DNA of 33,281 nt from CAYGZC01 sp964354225 (GTDB taxonomy: Bacteria > Bacteroidota > Ignavibacteria > UBA10030 > SZUA-254). The stretch lies in contig CAYGZC010000244.1 of the NCBI GenBank assembly GCA_964354225.1, positions 1-33,281 on the forward strand, written 5' to 3'. Made by a program: the position numbers and the translations under genes. Within the stretch, counting starts at the first letter, position 1; each line of letters begins with the position of its first letter. Under the pieces are notes generated by a model. The model saw only the letters and a program-made list of their open reading frames with translations. It did no database searches and was not told the origin of the DNA. Positions 1 to 7,690 of the stretch are shown in pieces.

Positions 1-1097
1 GATTTTTCACGTTCTATCTTAGCCATGGAAGCGTGGGTCATTGAAGCTGGATGTTCAATCAAGGAATCAACGCCGCCAAGTGAGACGGCGAGGATGAATA
101 ATTTGACATTATTCATAACAATCTTTCCACCTTCGATGCCATTCTTTACACCAATGGCGATCATCGCACCGAAGCCGTCCATCTGTTTTTTTGCAATCTC
201 GTATTGTGGATGTTCCGGCAAGCCGGGATAGTTTACCCATGTGACTTTCGGATGAGTTTTTAAAAATTGTGCAAGCTTCATTGCGTTATCCTGGCTTTTC
301 TCCATTCTTAACCCCAGCGTACGCACACCGCGCAGCACGAGCCATGCCTGATGTGGATCCATAGTTCCACCAAAAGAGAGAAGTACCGGTCGAATCTGTT
401 TATAATAATTTTCATCTTTCATCACGATCATTCCACCTACAACATCGCTGTGTCCGTTGATGAATTTGGTAAGACTGTGAACGATGATATCCGCTCCGTG
501 TTCAAATGGTCGCTGGAGGTATGGACTGGCAAATGTATTGTCGACTACGAGCGGCAGATTAAATTGATGTGCTATATCTGCGGCACCTTTAAGATCGGTG
601 ATTTTCATTGTAGGGTTGGCAGGCGTTTCGATGAATACCAATTTTGTGTTCGGACGAATTGCTTTTCTGATGTTTTCAAGACTCGAAGTATCGACGAAAG
701 AAGATTCAACACCATATTTAGAATAAATCGTCTCGAGCACCACGCGTGATGGTCCGTAAACTGTTTCTGAGCTTACTATATGCGCACTCTGATTAAGCAA
801 CGCGGTATAAACGGTTGTTATCGCCGCCATACCTGAGGAGGTTGCCAAACCTTTGTAACCGCCTTCAAGTTCAGTTATGTTTTCTTCGAGTGCATTGATA
901 GTCGGATTACCTAAGCGGGTGTAAATATAACCAGATTTTTCACCGGAAAATCTTGCTGCTCCATCCTCAGCGGTGGGAAACGCAAACGTTGAGCTTTGGA
1001 ATATCGGTACCGAGACTTCGCCAAGCTCGGTGAATTTAGGATTACCAGCGTGTATTGCTTTTGTTGATTTGCCAATAGTTTTTTTATGGTTTGACAT
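1..1097 (-). CDS. Trans-sulfuration family PLP enzyme (methionine gamma-lyase / cystathionine gamma-synthase type), 3' end missing
   Basis: A PLP-dependent enzyme of sulfur amino-acid metabolism, running off the left edge with 365 codons visible and perhaps 30-40 missing. The start ATG at 1097 has AAGGAA nine bases upstream. Family motifs seen are YIYTRLGNPT near the N-terminus, DNTFASPY before the cofactor lysine, and SLTKFINGHSDVVGG, which places the Schiff-base lysine at residue 211. The C-terminal EHPASMTH segment is also present. The usual methionine gamma-lyase cysteine after the active-site tyrosine is absent (TVYGPSR here), so a cystathionine gamma-synthase, cystathionine gamma-lyase or O-acetylhomoserine sulfhydrylase role is as likely as Met lysis. 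Family assignment is firm; the reaction is not. A terminator separates it from the OsmC gene upstream, so it probably has its own promoter or relies on readthrough. A second family member lies at 24492-25799. Confidence 0.93.
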   Translation of the reverse strand, partial: MSNHKKTIGKSTKAIHAGNPKFTELGEVSVPIFQSSTFAFPTAEDGAARFSGEKSGYIYTRLGNPTINALEENITELEGGYKGLATSSGMAAITTVYTALLNQSAHIVSSETVYGPSRVVLETIYSKYGVESSFVDTSSLENIRKAIRPNTKLVFIETPANPTMKITDLKGAADIAHQFNLPLVVDNTFASPYLQRPFEHGADIIVHSLTKFINGHSDVVGGMIVMKDENYYKQIRPVLLSFGGTMDPHQAWLVLRGVRTLGLRMEKSQDNAMKLAQFLKTHPKVTWVNYPGLPEHPQYEIAKKQMDGFGAMIAIGVKNGIEGGKIVMNNVKLFILAVSLGGVDSLIEHPASMTHASMAKIEREK

Positions 1098-1122
1098 GGA
1101 TTGATTCCTTGATATAGTTCGA

Positions 1123-1156
1123 TAAAACAAAAAACCCACGATGAAAAATCGTGGGT
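1123..1156 (-). terminator. Rho-independent terminator after the OsmC gene
   Basis: Perfect 9-bp stem ACCCACGAT/ATCGTGGGT (1134-1142 and 1148-1156) with a five-base loop. Read on the minus strand it is followed by a T-rich run (TTTTTTGTTTT). It lies between the OsmC gene and the PLP-enzyme gene, 37 bases upstream of the latter's start, so an attenuator role cannot be excluded. Confidence 0.8.
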
Positions 1157-1200
1157 AAGTAAAATACAAAGAAATAGTGAAAATAACTAAATAGAAGTTT

Positions 1201-1641
1201 TCATTTGGCAGACGTTCGTGAATTCTCGATTCGATAGGAATGCGTTATCTTAACCGCAGATCGCAGCATCGCAGATACAGCACAATATTTTGTTATCGAA
1301 AGTTCAATTGCCCTTTCAACATCTTCGTGGTTAATACCCTTACCAAAAAAGATATATTCAATGTGAAGATCGGTAAATATTTGTGGATGCTCCTCGCATA
1401 CCTCACCGCTGACTTTTATTTCGAAATCATCGATGGGTGCTTGTCTTTTTTTGAGAATCGGTATAACATCCATCGCTGTGCAGCCGCCAAGTGCAAACAT
1501 CAGAAGTTCTTTCGGGCTTGAGCCAGCCAGACTTCCGCCGAACTTATCGCTTCCATCCATTATGACCCAATGATTTGAGTTCGATTTTGCTGCCAAAGTT
1601 ATTCCTTGAACTTGTTTAATTACCGCTTGTTTGGTTGCCAT
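1201..1641 (-). CDS. OsmC family protein
   Basis: A 146-residue cytosolic protein of the OsmC/Ohr superfamily, which typically reduces organic hydroperoxides or handles reactive sulfur species through two cysteines. The two cysteines are visible in family context: C54 in LGGCTAMDV and C120 in KYCAVSAML. The N-terminal beta part carries the SSPKELLMFALGGC signature that leads into the core helix. It resembles the YhfA-like OsmC branch more than Ohr, but I cannot fix the substrate. GGAG stands before the start. The gene lies 22 bases after a DUF2892 membrane protein gene on the same strand and ends in a clear terminator, so the two probably form a small operon. DUF2892 modules occur fused to or beside rhodanese and other sulfur-handling proteins, which makes a thiol or persulfide role plausible (inference). 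Confidence 0.92.
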   Translation of the reverse strand: MATKQAVIKQVQGITLAAKSNSNHWVIMDGSDKFGGSLAGSSPKELLMFALGGCTAMDVIPILKKRQAPIDDFEIKVSGEVCEEHPQIFTDLHIEYIFFGKGINHEDVERAIELSITKYCAVSAMLRSAVKITHSYRIENSRTSAK

Positions 1642-1663
1642 AGAATGTTCTCCAGATAAAAGG

Positions 1664-1876
1664 TTATTGTGGTTTCTTTTCTTTCAATGTTGAAATCTTA
1701 AATGGCACATAAAGCGGACAGAAACTGATCAGGCTTGTTAGAATAAACATCATTGCAATAATTAGGATTATTATCCCAATCGTACCGGTCACTGTCTCAG
1801 AGAAGTAGAGAATTCCAAAAATAATTCCAAATATGATGCGGAGCGTTTTATCAATTGTCCCCATATTTTTCTTCAT
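1664..1876 (-). CDS. DUF2892 (YgaP-like transmembrane) protein
   Basis: A 70-residue inner-membrane protein. It starts with the MKKNMGTIDKTLR signature typical of DUF2892, then has two hydrophobic stretches (about residues 13-24 and 28-50) separated by a Thr/Gly turn. It ends with an FCPLYVPFKI segment at about 52-61 that carries the conserved Cys-Pro-Leu. The basic tail probably lies in the cytoplasm. AAGGAG stands six bases before the start. It is first gene of a two-gene unit with the OsmC protein. Known relatives form the membrane anchor of rhodanese YgaP; this one is a stand-alone anchor with no catalytic domain. The precise function is unknown. Confidence 0.88.
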   Translation of the reverse strand: MKKNMGTIDKTLRIIFGIIFGILYFSETVTGTIGIIILIIAMMFILTSLISFCPLYVPFKISTLKEKKPQ

Positions 1877-1963
1877 AGTTAACTCCTTTTGAAAAATTTA
1901 TAATTGTTCACTTATGTATTTGATGCAAATATATCAATAAAAGGTTCATTCTCTGTTCCAGGG

Positions 1964-2012
1964 TAAAAATCCGATTTCTTGCTTGGACCATACGGCGTCA
2001 GAAATCGGATTT
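1964..2012 (-). terminator. Terminator after the anti-sigma factor gene
   Basis: Perfect 13-bp inverted repeat, arms 1967-1979 and 2000-2012, around a 20-base loop. It begins directly after the anti-sigma stop codon and is followed on the minus strand by TTTTTAC. The long loop is unusual, but the position and T-run fit termination of the sigma/anti-sigma operon. Confidence 0.65.
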
Positions 2013-2243
2013 CTATCTCAGGCGAAGCTTTGCAAACAATTTCTTCTCAACTGATTTTGAAATTGTTGGATTCTTATACGCTTTGTATAATGATACCGTT
2101 TTCTTCAAGTTGTCAAGATACGTTTTACAATCTGGGCAGCTATCGAAGTGTTTCCCGATTTCTCGACATCTGGGTGAATTAATTTTCTGATCGAGATTCT
2201 CACAAATGTACTTAAGCGTCTGCTTGCATGTTTGACGTTTCAT
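2013..2243 (-). CDS. Zinc-finger anti-sigma factor (ZAS-like)
   Basis: A 76-residue soluble protein encoded directly after an ECF sigma factor, with a four-base ATGA overlap that implies translational coupling. The zinc-binding anti-sigma pattern H-x3-C-x2-C is visible at H32, C36 and C39, with C26 just upstream as a probable fourth ligand. A helical tail follows. There is no transmembrane segment, so sensing would be cytoplasmic, as in redox-responsive ZAS proteins such as RsrA; the inducing signal is unknown. Expected role: hold the partner sigma factor inactive until zinc or thiol chemistry releases it. The family call is good. The redox idea is inference, supported only weakly by the OsmC gene next door. 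Confidence 0.85.
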   Translation of the reverse strand: MKRQTCKQTLKYICENLDQKINSPRCREIGKHFDSCPDCKTYLDNLKKTVSLYKAYKNPTISKSVEKKLFAKLRLR

Positions 2244-2854
2244 GTTGTCATATACTCATTTAATTGTTCGCGTAGAAAAACTCTCGCCCGTCTAAGCCGT
2301 GACTTTACGGCTGGAACCGTAAGTTTCAATATTTTTGCTGTCTCTTCAGCAGTTTGACCTTCAACATCTCTTAAAATAAATACTATGCGATAATAATATG
2401 GAAGTTTTTGGATCGCTGTGTCAAGCAAACCTTTTAATTCTGTGTTCATAATTTTATCGAACGGTGTATTTTTCCATTCGTGAATCGTGTGTACTTGATC
2501 ACTTTCTCCTGTATGGTCATCGTGTGGAGATCGTATTTCATCGAATGAGATGGAGGCAACCTTCAATTTTGTTCGTCTGTGTTTCATCAAGCAGTTATTC
2601 GTTACGATGCTGTAAAGCCATGTCGTAAACTTAGATCGATGATCGAATTGACCCAATTTACGATAAACATTTATAAAAGTATCTTGCAGTGTCTCGGATG
2701 CTTTATCTTTGTTCCGACATACTTTAAACGCAAAACTATAAACCAAATTTTCATAACGTTTGACTATCTCGGCAAATGCTTTGTGATCGCCTGCCTTTGC
2801 ATTTTTCAGTATAGCGGGATCCGGCTCGGTCTGTGCCAGAATGTTTCGATTCAT
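2240..2854 (-). CDS. ECF-type RNA polymerase sigma factor (sigma-70 family)
   Basis: A 204-residue group IV sigma factor. Region 2 spans about residues 25-95, with the core-binding and -10 recognition helices around ASETLQDTFINVYRKLGQF and FTTWLYSIVTNNCLMKHRR. A loose, charged linker (about 100-130) follows, then region 4 (about 142-200), whose helix-turn-helix includes GQTAEETAKILKLTVPAVKS. It is transcribed with and coupled to the small zinc-finger anti-sigma gene downstream. It is divergent from gdhA, with 272 bases between the two starts. The SD before the start is weak. The targets cannot be read from this window; no pair of matching ECF-type promoters stood out by eye. Confidence 0.95.
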   Translation of the reverse strand: MNRNILAQTEPDPAILKNAKAGDHKAFAEIVKRYENLVYSFAFKVCRNKDKASETLQDTFINVYRKLGQFDHRSKFTTWLYSIVTNNCLMKHRRTKLKVASISFDEIRSPHDDHTGESDQVHTIHEWKNTPFDKIMNTELKGLLDTAIQKLPYYYRIVFILRDVEGQTAEETAKILKLTVPAVKSRLRRARVFLREQLNEYMTT

Positions 2855-3055
2855 TGTTTCTTAACTGTTGGTCAACTTAAATTTATACAATATAATAATT
2901 TCTTGGATATTATTTCTCATTCGTGAAATCCCTAAAAATTAGTTTATCAATACTGAGATTCATATTTGGATTGAATAGAAAAAATACATCTTTATTCTCT
3001 TTAAGTAGATTTGCTTTCTGGCATAAATATTGAGATTTTTAAATGAAATTTGAAT

Positions 3056-3083
3056 GGTTCATTATCGAGATACTTAATGAACC
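3056..3083. promoter_or_regulatory. Inverted repeat upstream of gdhA
   Basis: Perfect 9-bp inverted repeat GGTTCATTA / TAATGAACC with a 10-base spacer, ending 43 bases before the gdhA start. The spacing of about two helical turns between arm centres fits a dimeric regulator site; a leader hairpin is equally possible. There is no T-run, so it is not a terminator. Confidence 0.4.
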
Positions 3084-3126
3084 TCGAATAGTAGCTTTAA
3101 TTGACTAATAGATTATTTGAGGAATT

Positions 3127-4467
3127 ATGTCAGAATATATGAAGAATTTGATCGCCCAGGTGAAGGCGAAAAATCAAGGTGAAAAGGAATTTCATCAAGC
3201 TGTTGAAGAAGTTTTCGAATCATTAGAATTAGTTTTACAAAGACATCCCGAATACAGATCAGCAAAAATTCTTGAGCGGATGGTCGAACCTGAACGTATT
3301 GTTATTTTCCGTGTTCCGTGGATGGACGATCGTGGAGAGTTTCATATCAACCGCGGCTTCCGCGTGCAGATGAATTCTGCTATCGGACCATATAAAGGAG
3401 GATTACGCTTTCACCCATCAGTTACGTTAAGCATATTAAAATTTTTGGCATTCGAGCAAGTGTTTAAAAACAGTTTAACATCGCTTCCGATGGGCGGTGG
3501 AAAAGGCGGATCGGATTTTGATCCGAAAGGAAAAAGCGATCATGAGGTAATGAGGTTTTGTCAAAGTTTTATGACTGAACTATTTCGTCACATCGGTGCT
3601 GATATTGATGTGCCGGCTGGGGATATTGGTGTGGGTGGAAGAGAGATTGGATATTTGTTCGGACAGTATAAAAGGTTGACAAAAGAGTTTACGGGTGTTC
3701 TGACTGGCAAAGGATTAAATTGGGGCGGATCACTAATTAGACCGGAGGCAACAGGATTTGGTGTTGTGTATTTTGCCGAAGAGATGCTCAGAACACGGAA
3801 AGAAACTTTTGCGGGAAAGACCGTTGCCGTTTCGGGATTCGGGAATGTCGCCTGGGGTGCGGCGTTAAAGGTGACAGAATTAGGCGGCAAGGTGGTAACA
3901 CTCTCGGGACCAGACGGATTTATTCACGATAAGGATGGAATTAAAAACGAAAAGGTCGACTTCATGCTTGAGATGCGAGCAAGTGCCCGCGATGAAGTAA
4001 AAATGTACGCCGATAAATTTAAAGTGCCGTTTTATTCTAATAAGAGACCGTGGAGTATCAAAGCAGATGTTGCGCTGCCGTGTGCAACTCAGAACGAGCT
4101 TGACGAAAACGATGCAAAAGAGTTGGTTAACAACGGCTGCTTCTGCGTATGTGAAGGTGCGAACATGCCGACAACGATCCCCGGTGTAAAAGTATTCCAT
4201 GAAGCAAAGATACTCTATGCGCCCGGTAAAGCGTCGAACGCCGGCGGTGTTGCTACCTCGGGTTTAGAAATGAGTCAGAATAGTATGCGCTTACCGTGGC
4301 CCAAAGAAGAAGTTGATCAGCGATTACACGAGATCATGAAGAAAATTCACCAGACTTGTGTTGAAACTGCAGAACGGTATGGAAGCCCGGGGAATTATGT
4401 CATTGGTGCGAATATTGCTGGCTTTATGAAGGTAGCCAATGCAATGCTGGACCAGGGATTAGTATAA
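3127..4467 (+). CDS. gdhA: Glutamate dehydrogenase
   Basis: Interconverts 2-oxoglutarate plus ammonium and glutamate with NAD(P)H. The 446 residues match the hexameric bacterial GdhA type (about 447 in E. coli) rather than the shorter archaeal/Bacillus RocG type. Substrate and catalytic motifs visible are GPYKGGLRFH (K90), LPMGGGKGG (catalytic K126) and DVPAGDIGVGGREIGY (catalytic D166). The Rossmann coenzyme site is SGFGNVAWG near residue 236. The C-terminal NAGGVATSGLEMSQN segment is intact. GAGG precedes the ATG. It is a single-gene unit: a terminator follows, and a palindrome lies in the leader. The neighbouring GltS-like/NuoF-GltD operon suggests that glutamate and NAD(P)H balance is a theme here. 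Coenzyme choice cannot be decided by eye, although this family is often NADP-dependent. Confidence 0.97.
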   Translation: MSEYMKNLIAQVKAKNQGEKEFHQAVEEVFESLELVLQRHPEYRSAKILERMVEPERIVIFRVPWMDDRGEFHINRGFRVQMNSAIGPYKGGLRFHPSVTLSILKFLAFEQVFKNSLTSLPMGGGKGGSDFDPKGKSDHEVMRFCQSFMTELFRHIGADIDVPAGDIGVGGREIGYLFGQYKRLTKEFTGVLTGKGLNWGGSLIRPEATGFGVVYFAEEMLRTRKETFAGKTVAVSGFGNVAWGAALKVTELGGKVVTLSGPDGFIHDKDGIKNEKVDFMLEMRASARDEVKMYADKFKVPFYSNKRPWSIKADVALPCATQNELDENDAKELVNNGCFCVCEGANMPTTIPGVKVFHEAKILYAPGKASNAGGVATSGLEMSQNSMRLPWPKEEVDQRLHEIMKKIHQTCVETAERYGSPGNYVIGANIAGFMKVANAMLDQGLV

Positions 4468-4539
4468 AATTGACGCAACTATAAAGACATTATCGTCTAT
4501 GAAGTAAGCTGGAAAAAAGAGGAATGCTTTACGATTATT

Positions 4540-4572
4540 AGATCGGAGTGGTTTTTACCCTCCGATTTTTTT
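4540..4572 (+). terminator. Terminator after gdhA
   Basis: Stem of seven perfect pairs ATCGGAG/CTCCGAT (4542-4548 and 4560-4566), extendable by two weaker outer pairs, with an 11-base loop followed by TTTTTTT. It lies between gdhA and the receiver/PEP-binding gene. Confidence 0.85.
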
Positions 4573-4602
4573 ATTTTAGATGTAATAATATTCATTTTAG
4601 TT

Positions 4603-7600
4603 ATGGCAAATCAAATAAAGTCATCCAAGCGACGTTCCGAATATCCTTGGGAAACAGTCGGTTTCAGTACTCGGTTCCAGGGTTTCCAGAAACTCATGCG
4701 GTTCAATGTCCGGGATATTCTTTTAGTTTCCAGTCTTTACGATTCTTACATCATCGAAGAAGATGGACGATTATATGAGCTGATTCGAAAAGAATACGAA
4801 GGACTTAATCTGAGCCACTCACCTGAGATCACCCATGTTTCCAGCGGAGAAGAGGCGCTCGAGTTAGCTACCGGTGGAAGGCGATTTGATTTAATAATCA
4901 CCACATTGCATATTGAGGATTTTCATGCGGTACGATTTGCAAGGAAGGTGAAAGAATCAGGTTTAAATATTCCGGTTGTGCTTCTTACATATGATAACCG
5001 GGAACTATCAGAGTTAATGCTCAGGCAGCATGCTTCTGTGTTTGACAGGATTTTTATATGGCAGGGAGACTCCCGCATTCTTGTTGCGATCATTAAATAT
5101 ATCGAAGATCGAATAAATGTCGAACACGATACTAAAACCGCCGGTGTGCAATCGATAATTCTTGTTGAGGATAATGTTAAATATTATTCTGTTTTCCTGC
5201 CTATAATATACACTGAGATTTTGATCCAATCACAGCGTTTGATTGCAGAGGGCATTAATCCGTCGGACCGGTATCTTCGGATGAGAGCAAGACCTAAAAT
5301 TCTTCTGTGCACAACATATGAAGAAGCGTGGGAGTATTTTCAGAAGTATGAAGAAAATATTCTCGGCATTATATCGGACATCGATTTTTACCGTAATGGC
5401 AGTGACGATCCACAAGCTGGAATAGAGTTTGCAAAAAATGTGAAGTTGCGCCGCGCCGATATACCAATTTTGCTCCAATCAAATGCACCGGATAAAGAGA
5501 TTGAAGTTCACACAATCGGTGTTTCTTTTCTGCTTAAAGATTCTCCGACCTTGCTGCACGATCTGCGACTGTTCATGAATCGATACTTTAGCTTTGGAGA
5601 TTTCATTTTCCGTATGCCCGATGGAACAGAAGTGGGAAGAGCATCTGATTTAAAATCTCTTGAGGAATATCTTGAACGCGTTCCAGATGAATGCATTCGT
5701 TACCATGGAGAGAGAAATCATTTTTCCAACTGGCTTAAGGCGAGGACCGAATTTTGGCTTGCTCATAAATTGAGACCCCGGAAGGTCACCGATTATGCTT
5801 CAATCCTATCGATGCGAGCCGATTTAATCGCATCACTGCAGAGTTATCGCCGATTCCGACAGCTTGGTCAGATAACCGATTTCAATAAATCTACATTCGA
5901 CCCGACAAGCAGCTTCGCGCGAATGGGCAGTGGTTCATTAGGTGGAAAAGCCCGTGGATTGGGTTTCATCAATACGCTTATAAGCAATTTTGAAATCCAT
6001 GACAGATTTAAAGATGTTCAAATCGCAGTTCCAACAGCGGTGATTCTTGGGACGGATGTATTTGACCAGTTTCTTGATGAAAATAATCTTCGTGAGTTTG
6101 CATTGCGCAGCTCTGATGACGCGGATATCACTCATCGTTTCCTGGGAGCAAAGAAATTCTCCCGTAAAATTATTCGGCAGTTGGCTGAGTTTTTAGAAAT
6201 AGTCCACGAGCCGTTAGCCGTTCGATCTTCATCTCTTTTGGAGGATTCCCAGTTTCACCCATTCGCAGGTGTTTACAAAACTTATATGATACCAAACAAT
6301 CATAGTAATCCAGTTACTCGCCGGATTGACTTGATTAACACTGTCAAACGAGTGTATGCCTCAACTTTCTATCAAGGTGCGAAAGATTATATCAAGATGA
6401 CATCATTCCGTCTCGAAGAAGAAAAAATGGCGGTGATTATACAAAAGATGGTCGGTGCCCCACATGATTCAAAGTTTTATCCTGATTTTTCTGGGGTGGC
6501 AAAGTCTTATAATTTCTATCCAATCGCGCCCCAAAAATCGCAGGATGGAATTGTATCGGTTGCACTTGGATTAGGAAAGATGATTGTCGATGGTGGAATT
6601 ACCGTACGTTTTTGCCCGAAGTATCCCGATTATCTTTTCCAATTTTATTCTGTCAAGGAAACACTTCGAAACAGTCAAACTGCTTTTTTTGCACTTGACC
6701 TCGCATCAAAATTCAACGAAACCACCGATCCGAGCCATACACTGTTAAAGATATATGAACTGAATGAAGCTGAGCGCGATGGAACTCTCAGTTATGTTGG
6801 CTCGACCTATTCATCGGAAAATGATACGATTCATGATGGTCTATCGCGTTATGGAAAACGGGTTGTTACATTTGCACCAATACTTCGGAATAAAATATTT
6901 CCGCTTCCGGAAATAGTTGAACTTTTACTTGAAATGGGAAATTGGGGAATGGGTGCGCCCGTCGAGCTAGAGTTTGCCGTGAATATGTCGGTTTCACTTT
7001 CAAAGCCGAAAGAGTTTGGATTGTTACAAATTCGTCCACTTGTCTTAAGTCGTGAAGCAGAGGAATTGGAGATCGAAGAGATTGATGCTAAAAAGTTAAT
7101 TTGTCATAGCCATCAAGTGTTAGGTCATGGCATCATTAAAGATATCTATGACGTAGTAATGGTTGATATCAATCGATTTGATCGTAGTAAAACAAATGAA
7201 GTGGCGATTGAGATCGGACAATTCAATCAAAAACTTGTTTTCGAACAGCGGCCGTACCTTTTGATTGGTTTAGGACGGTGGGGGAGTCTAGACCCTTGGC
7301 TTGGCATACCTGTCAAGTGGGAACAGATCGCGGGTGCGCGCGCCATCATTGAAGCGGGATTTAAAGATATTGATGTTGCACCATCACAAGGTTCACACTT
7401 TTTTCAGAATATAACCTCATTCATGGTTGGTTATTTTACCGTCACTTCTCGTATAGAGGAAGGATTCGTCGACTGGGAATGGCTGCTGGCACAGAATGTA
7501 GTGGAAGAAAAATCGTTCACTAGCCATCTCCGGTTGAAAAATCCACTCGTTGTTAAGATGAATGGGCAGAAAAATGAAGGGATAATATTAAAGCCTGAAT

Positions 7601-7605
7601 TATAG
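4603..7605 (+). CDS. Double-receiver PEP/pyruvate-binding (PPDK N-terminal-type) protein
   Basis: A 1000-residue cytosolic protein. Residues about 36-165 form a receiver-like domain in which the acceptor aspartate is replaced (DLIITTLHIEDF). Residues about 183-325 form a second receiver with a full site: E189/D190, D259 or D261, S293 and K312. A helical linker leads to a PPDK/PEP-synthase N-terminal ATP-grasp-like domain, starting with GSGSLGGKARGLGF at 442-455 and including AVRSSSLLEDS. The rest resembles the region after PPDK_N, but I see no swivelling phosphohistidine domain and no PEP-binding TIM barrel, so it cannot carry out the full PEP synthase reaction. A signal-gated ATP- or pyruvate-dependent phosphotransfer role is inference. 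No convincing SD precedes the ATG; I kept this start because an FSTRFQGFQK segment ahead of the next Met (residue 32) looks structured. It stands alone, convergent with the next operon. Confidence 0.85.
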   Translation: MANQIKSSKRRSEYPWETVGFSTRFQGFQKLMRFNVRDILLVSSLYDSYIIEEDGRLYELIRKEYEGLNLSHSPEITHVSSGEEALELATGGRRFDLIITTLHIEDFHAVRFARKVKESGLNIPVVLLTYDNRELSELMLRQHASVFDRIFIWQGDSRILVAIIKYIEDRINVEHDTKTAGVQSIILVEDNVKYYSVFLPIIYTEILIQSQRLIAEGINPSDRYLRMRARPKILLCTTYEEAWEYFQKYEENILGIISDIDFYRNGSDDPQAGIEFAKNVKLRRADIPILLQSNAPDKEIEVHTIGVSFLLKDSPTLLHDLRLFMNRYFSFGDFIFRMPDGTEVGRASDLKSLEEYLERVPDECIRYHGERNHFSNWLKARTEFWLAHKLRPRKVTDYASILSMRADLIASLQSYRRFRQLGQITDFNKSTFDPTSSFARMGSGSLGGKARGLGFINTLISNFEIHDRFKDVQIAVPTAVILGTDVFDQFLDENNLREFALRSSDDADITHRFLGAKKFSRKIIRQLAEFLEIVHEPLAVRSSSLLEDSQFHPFAGVYKTYMIPNNHSNPVTRRIDLINTVKRVYASTFYQGAKDYIKMTSFRLEEEKMAVIIQKMVGAPHDSKFYPDFSGVAKSYNFYPIAPQKSQDGIVSVALGLGKMIVDGGITVRFCPKYPDYLFQFYSVKETLRNSQTAFFALDLASKFNETTDPSHTLLKIYELNEAERDGTLSYVGSTYSSENDTIHDGLSRYGKRVVTFAPILRNKIFPLPEIVELLLEMGNWGMGAPVELEFAVNMSVSLSKPKEFGLLQIRPLVLSREAEELEIEEIDAKKLICHSHQVLGHGIIKDIYDVVMVDINRFDRSKTNEVAIEIGQFNQKLVFEQRPYLLIGLGRWGSLDPWLGIPVKWEQIAGARAIIEAGFKDIDVAPSQGSHFFQNITSFMVGYFTVTSRIEEGFVDWEWLLAQNVVEEKSFTSHLRLKNPLVVKMNGQKNEGIILKPEL

Positions 7606-7637
7606 AACTTCATCTAAGTGGTGAAGTTATTCATAAT

Positions 7638-7674
7638 AATAAACCTGACAGGTTTGATACCTGTCAGGTTTATT
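7638..7674. terminator. Bidirectional terminator between convergent genes
   Basis: Perfect 16-bp stem AATAAACCTGACAGGT / ACCTGTCAGGTTTATT with a five-base loop (7654-7658). It lies between the stop codons of the plus-strand PEP-binding gene and the minus-strand GltS-like gene. The AT-rich ends give short T-tracts on both strands. Confidence 0.75.
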
Positions 7675-7690
7675 GGACATGCTGACTTAT

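Noticed and set aside
351..749. Long plus-strand open frame (132 codons) opposite the first gene
   Set aside because: The minus strand encodes clear PLP-enzyme motifs across it; the plus frame has no motifs and odd composition.
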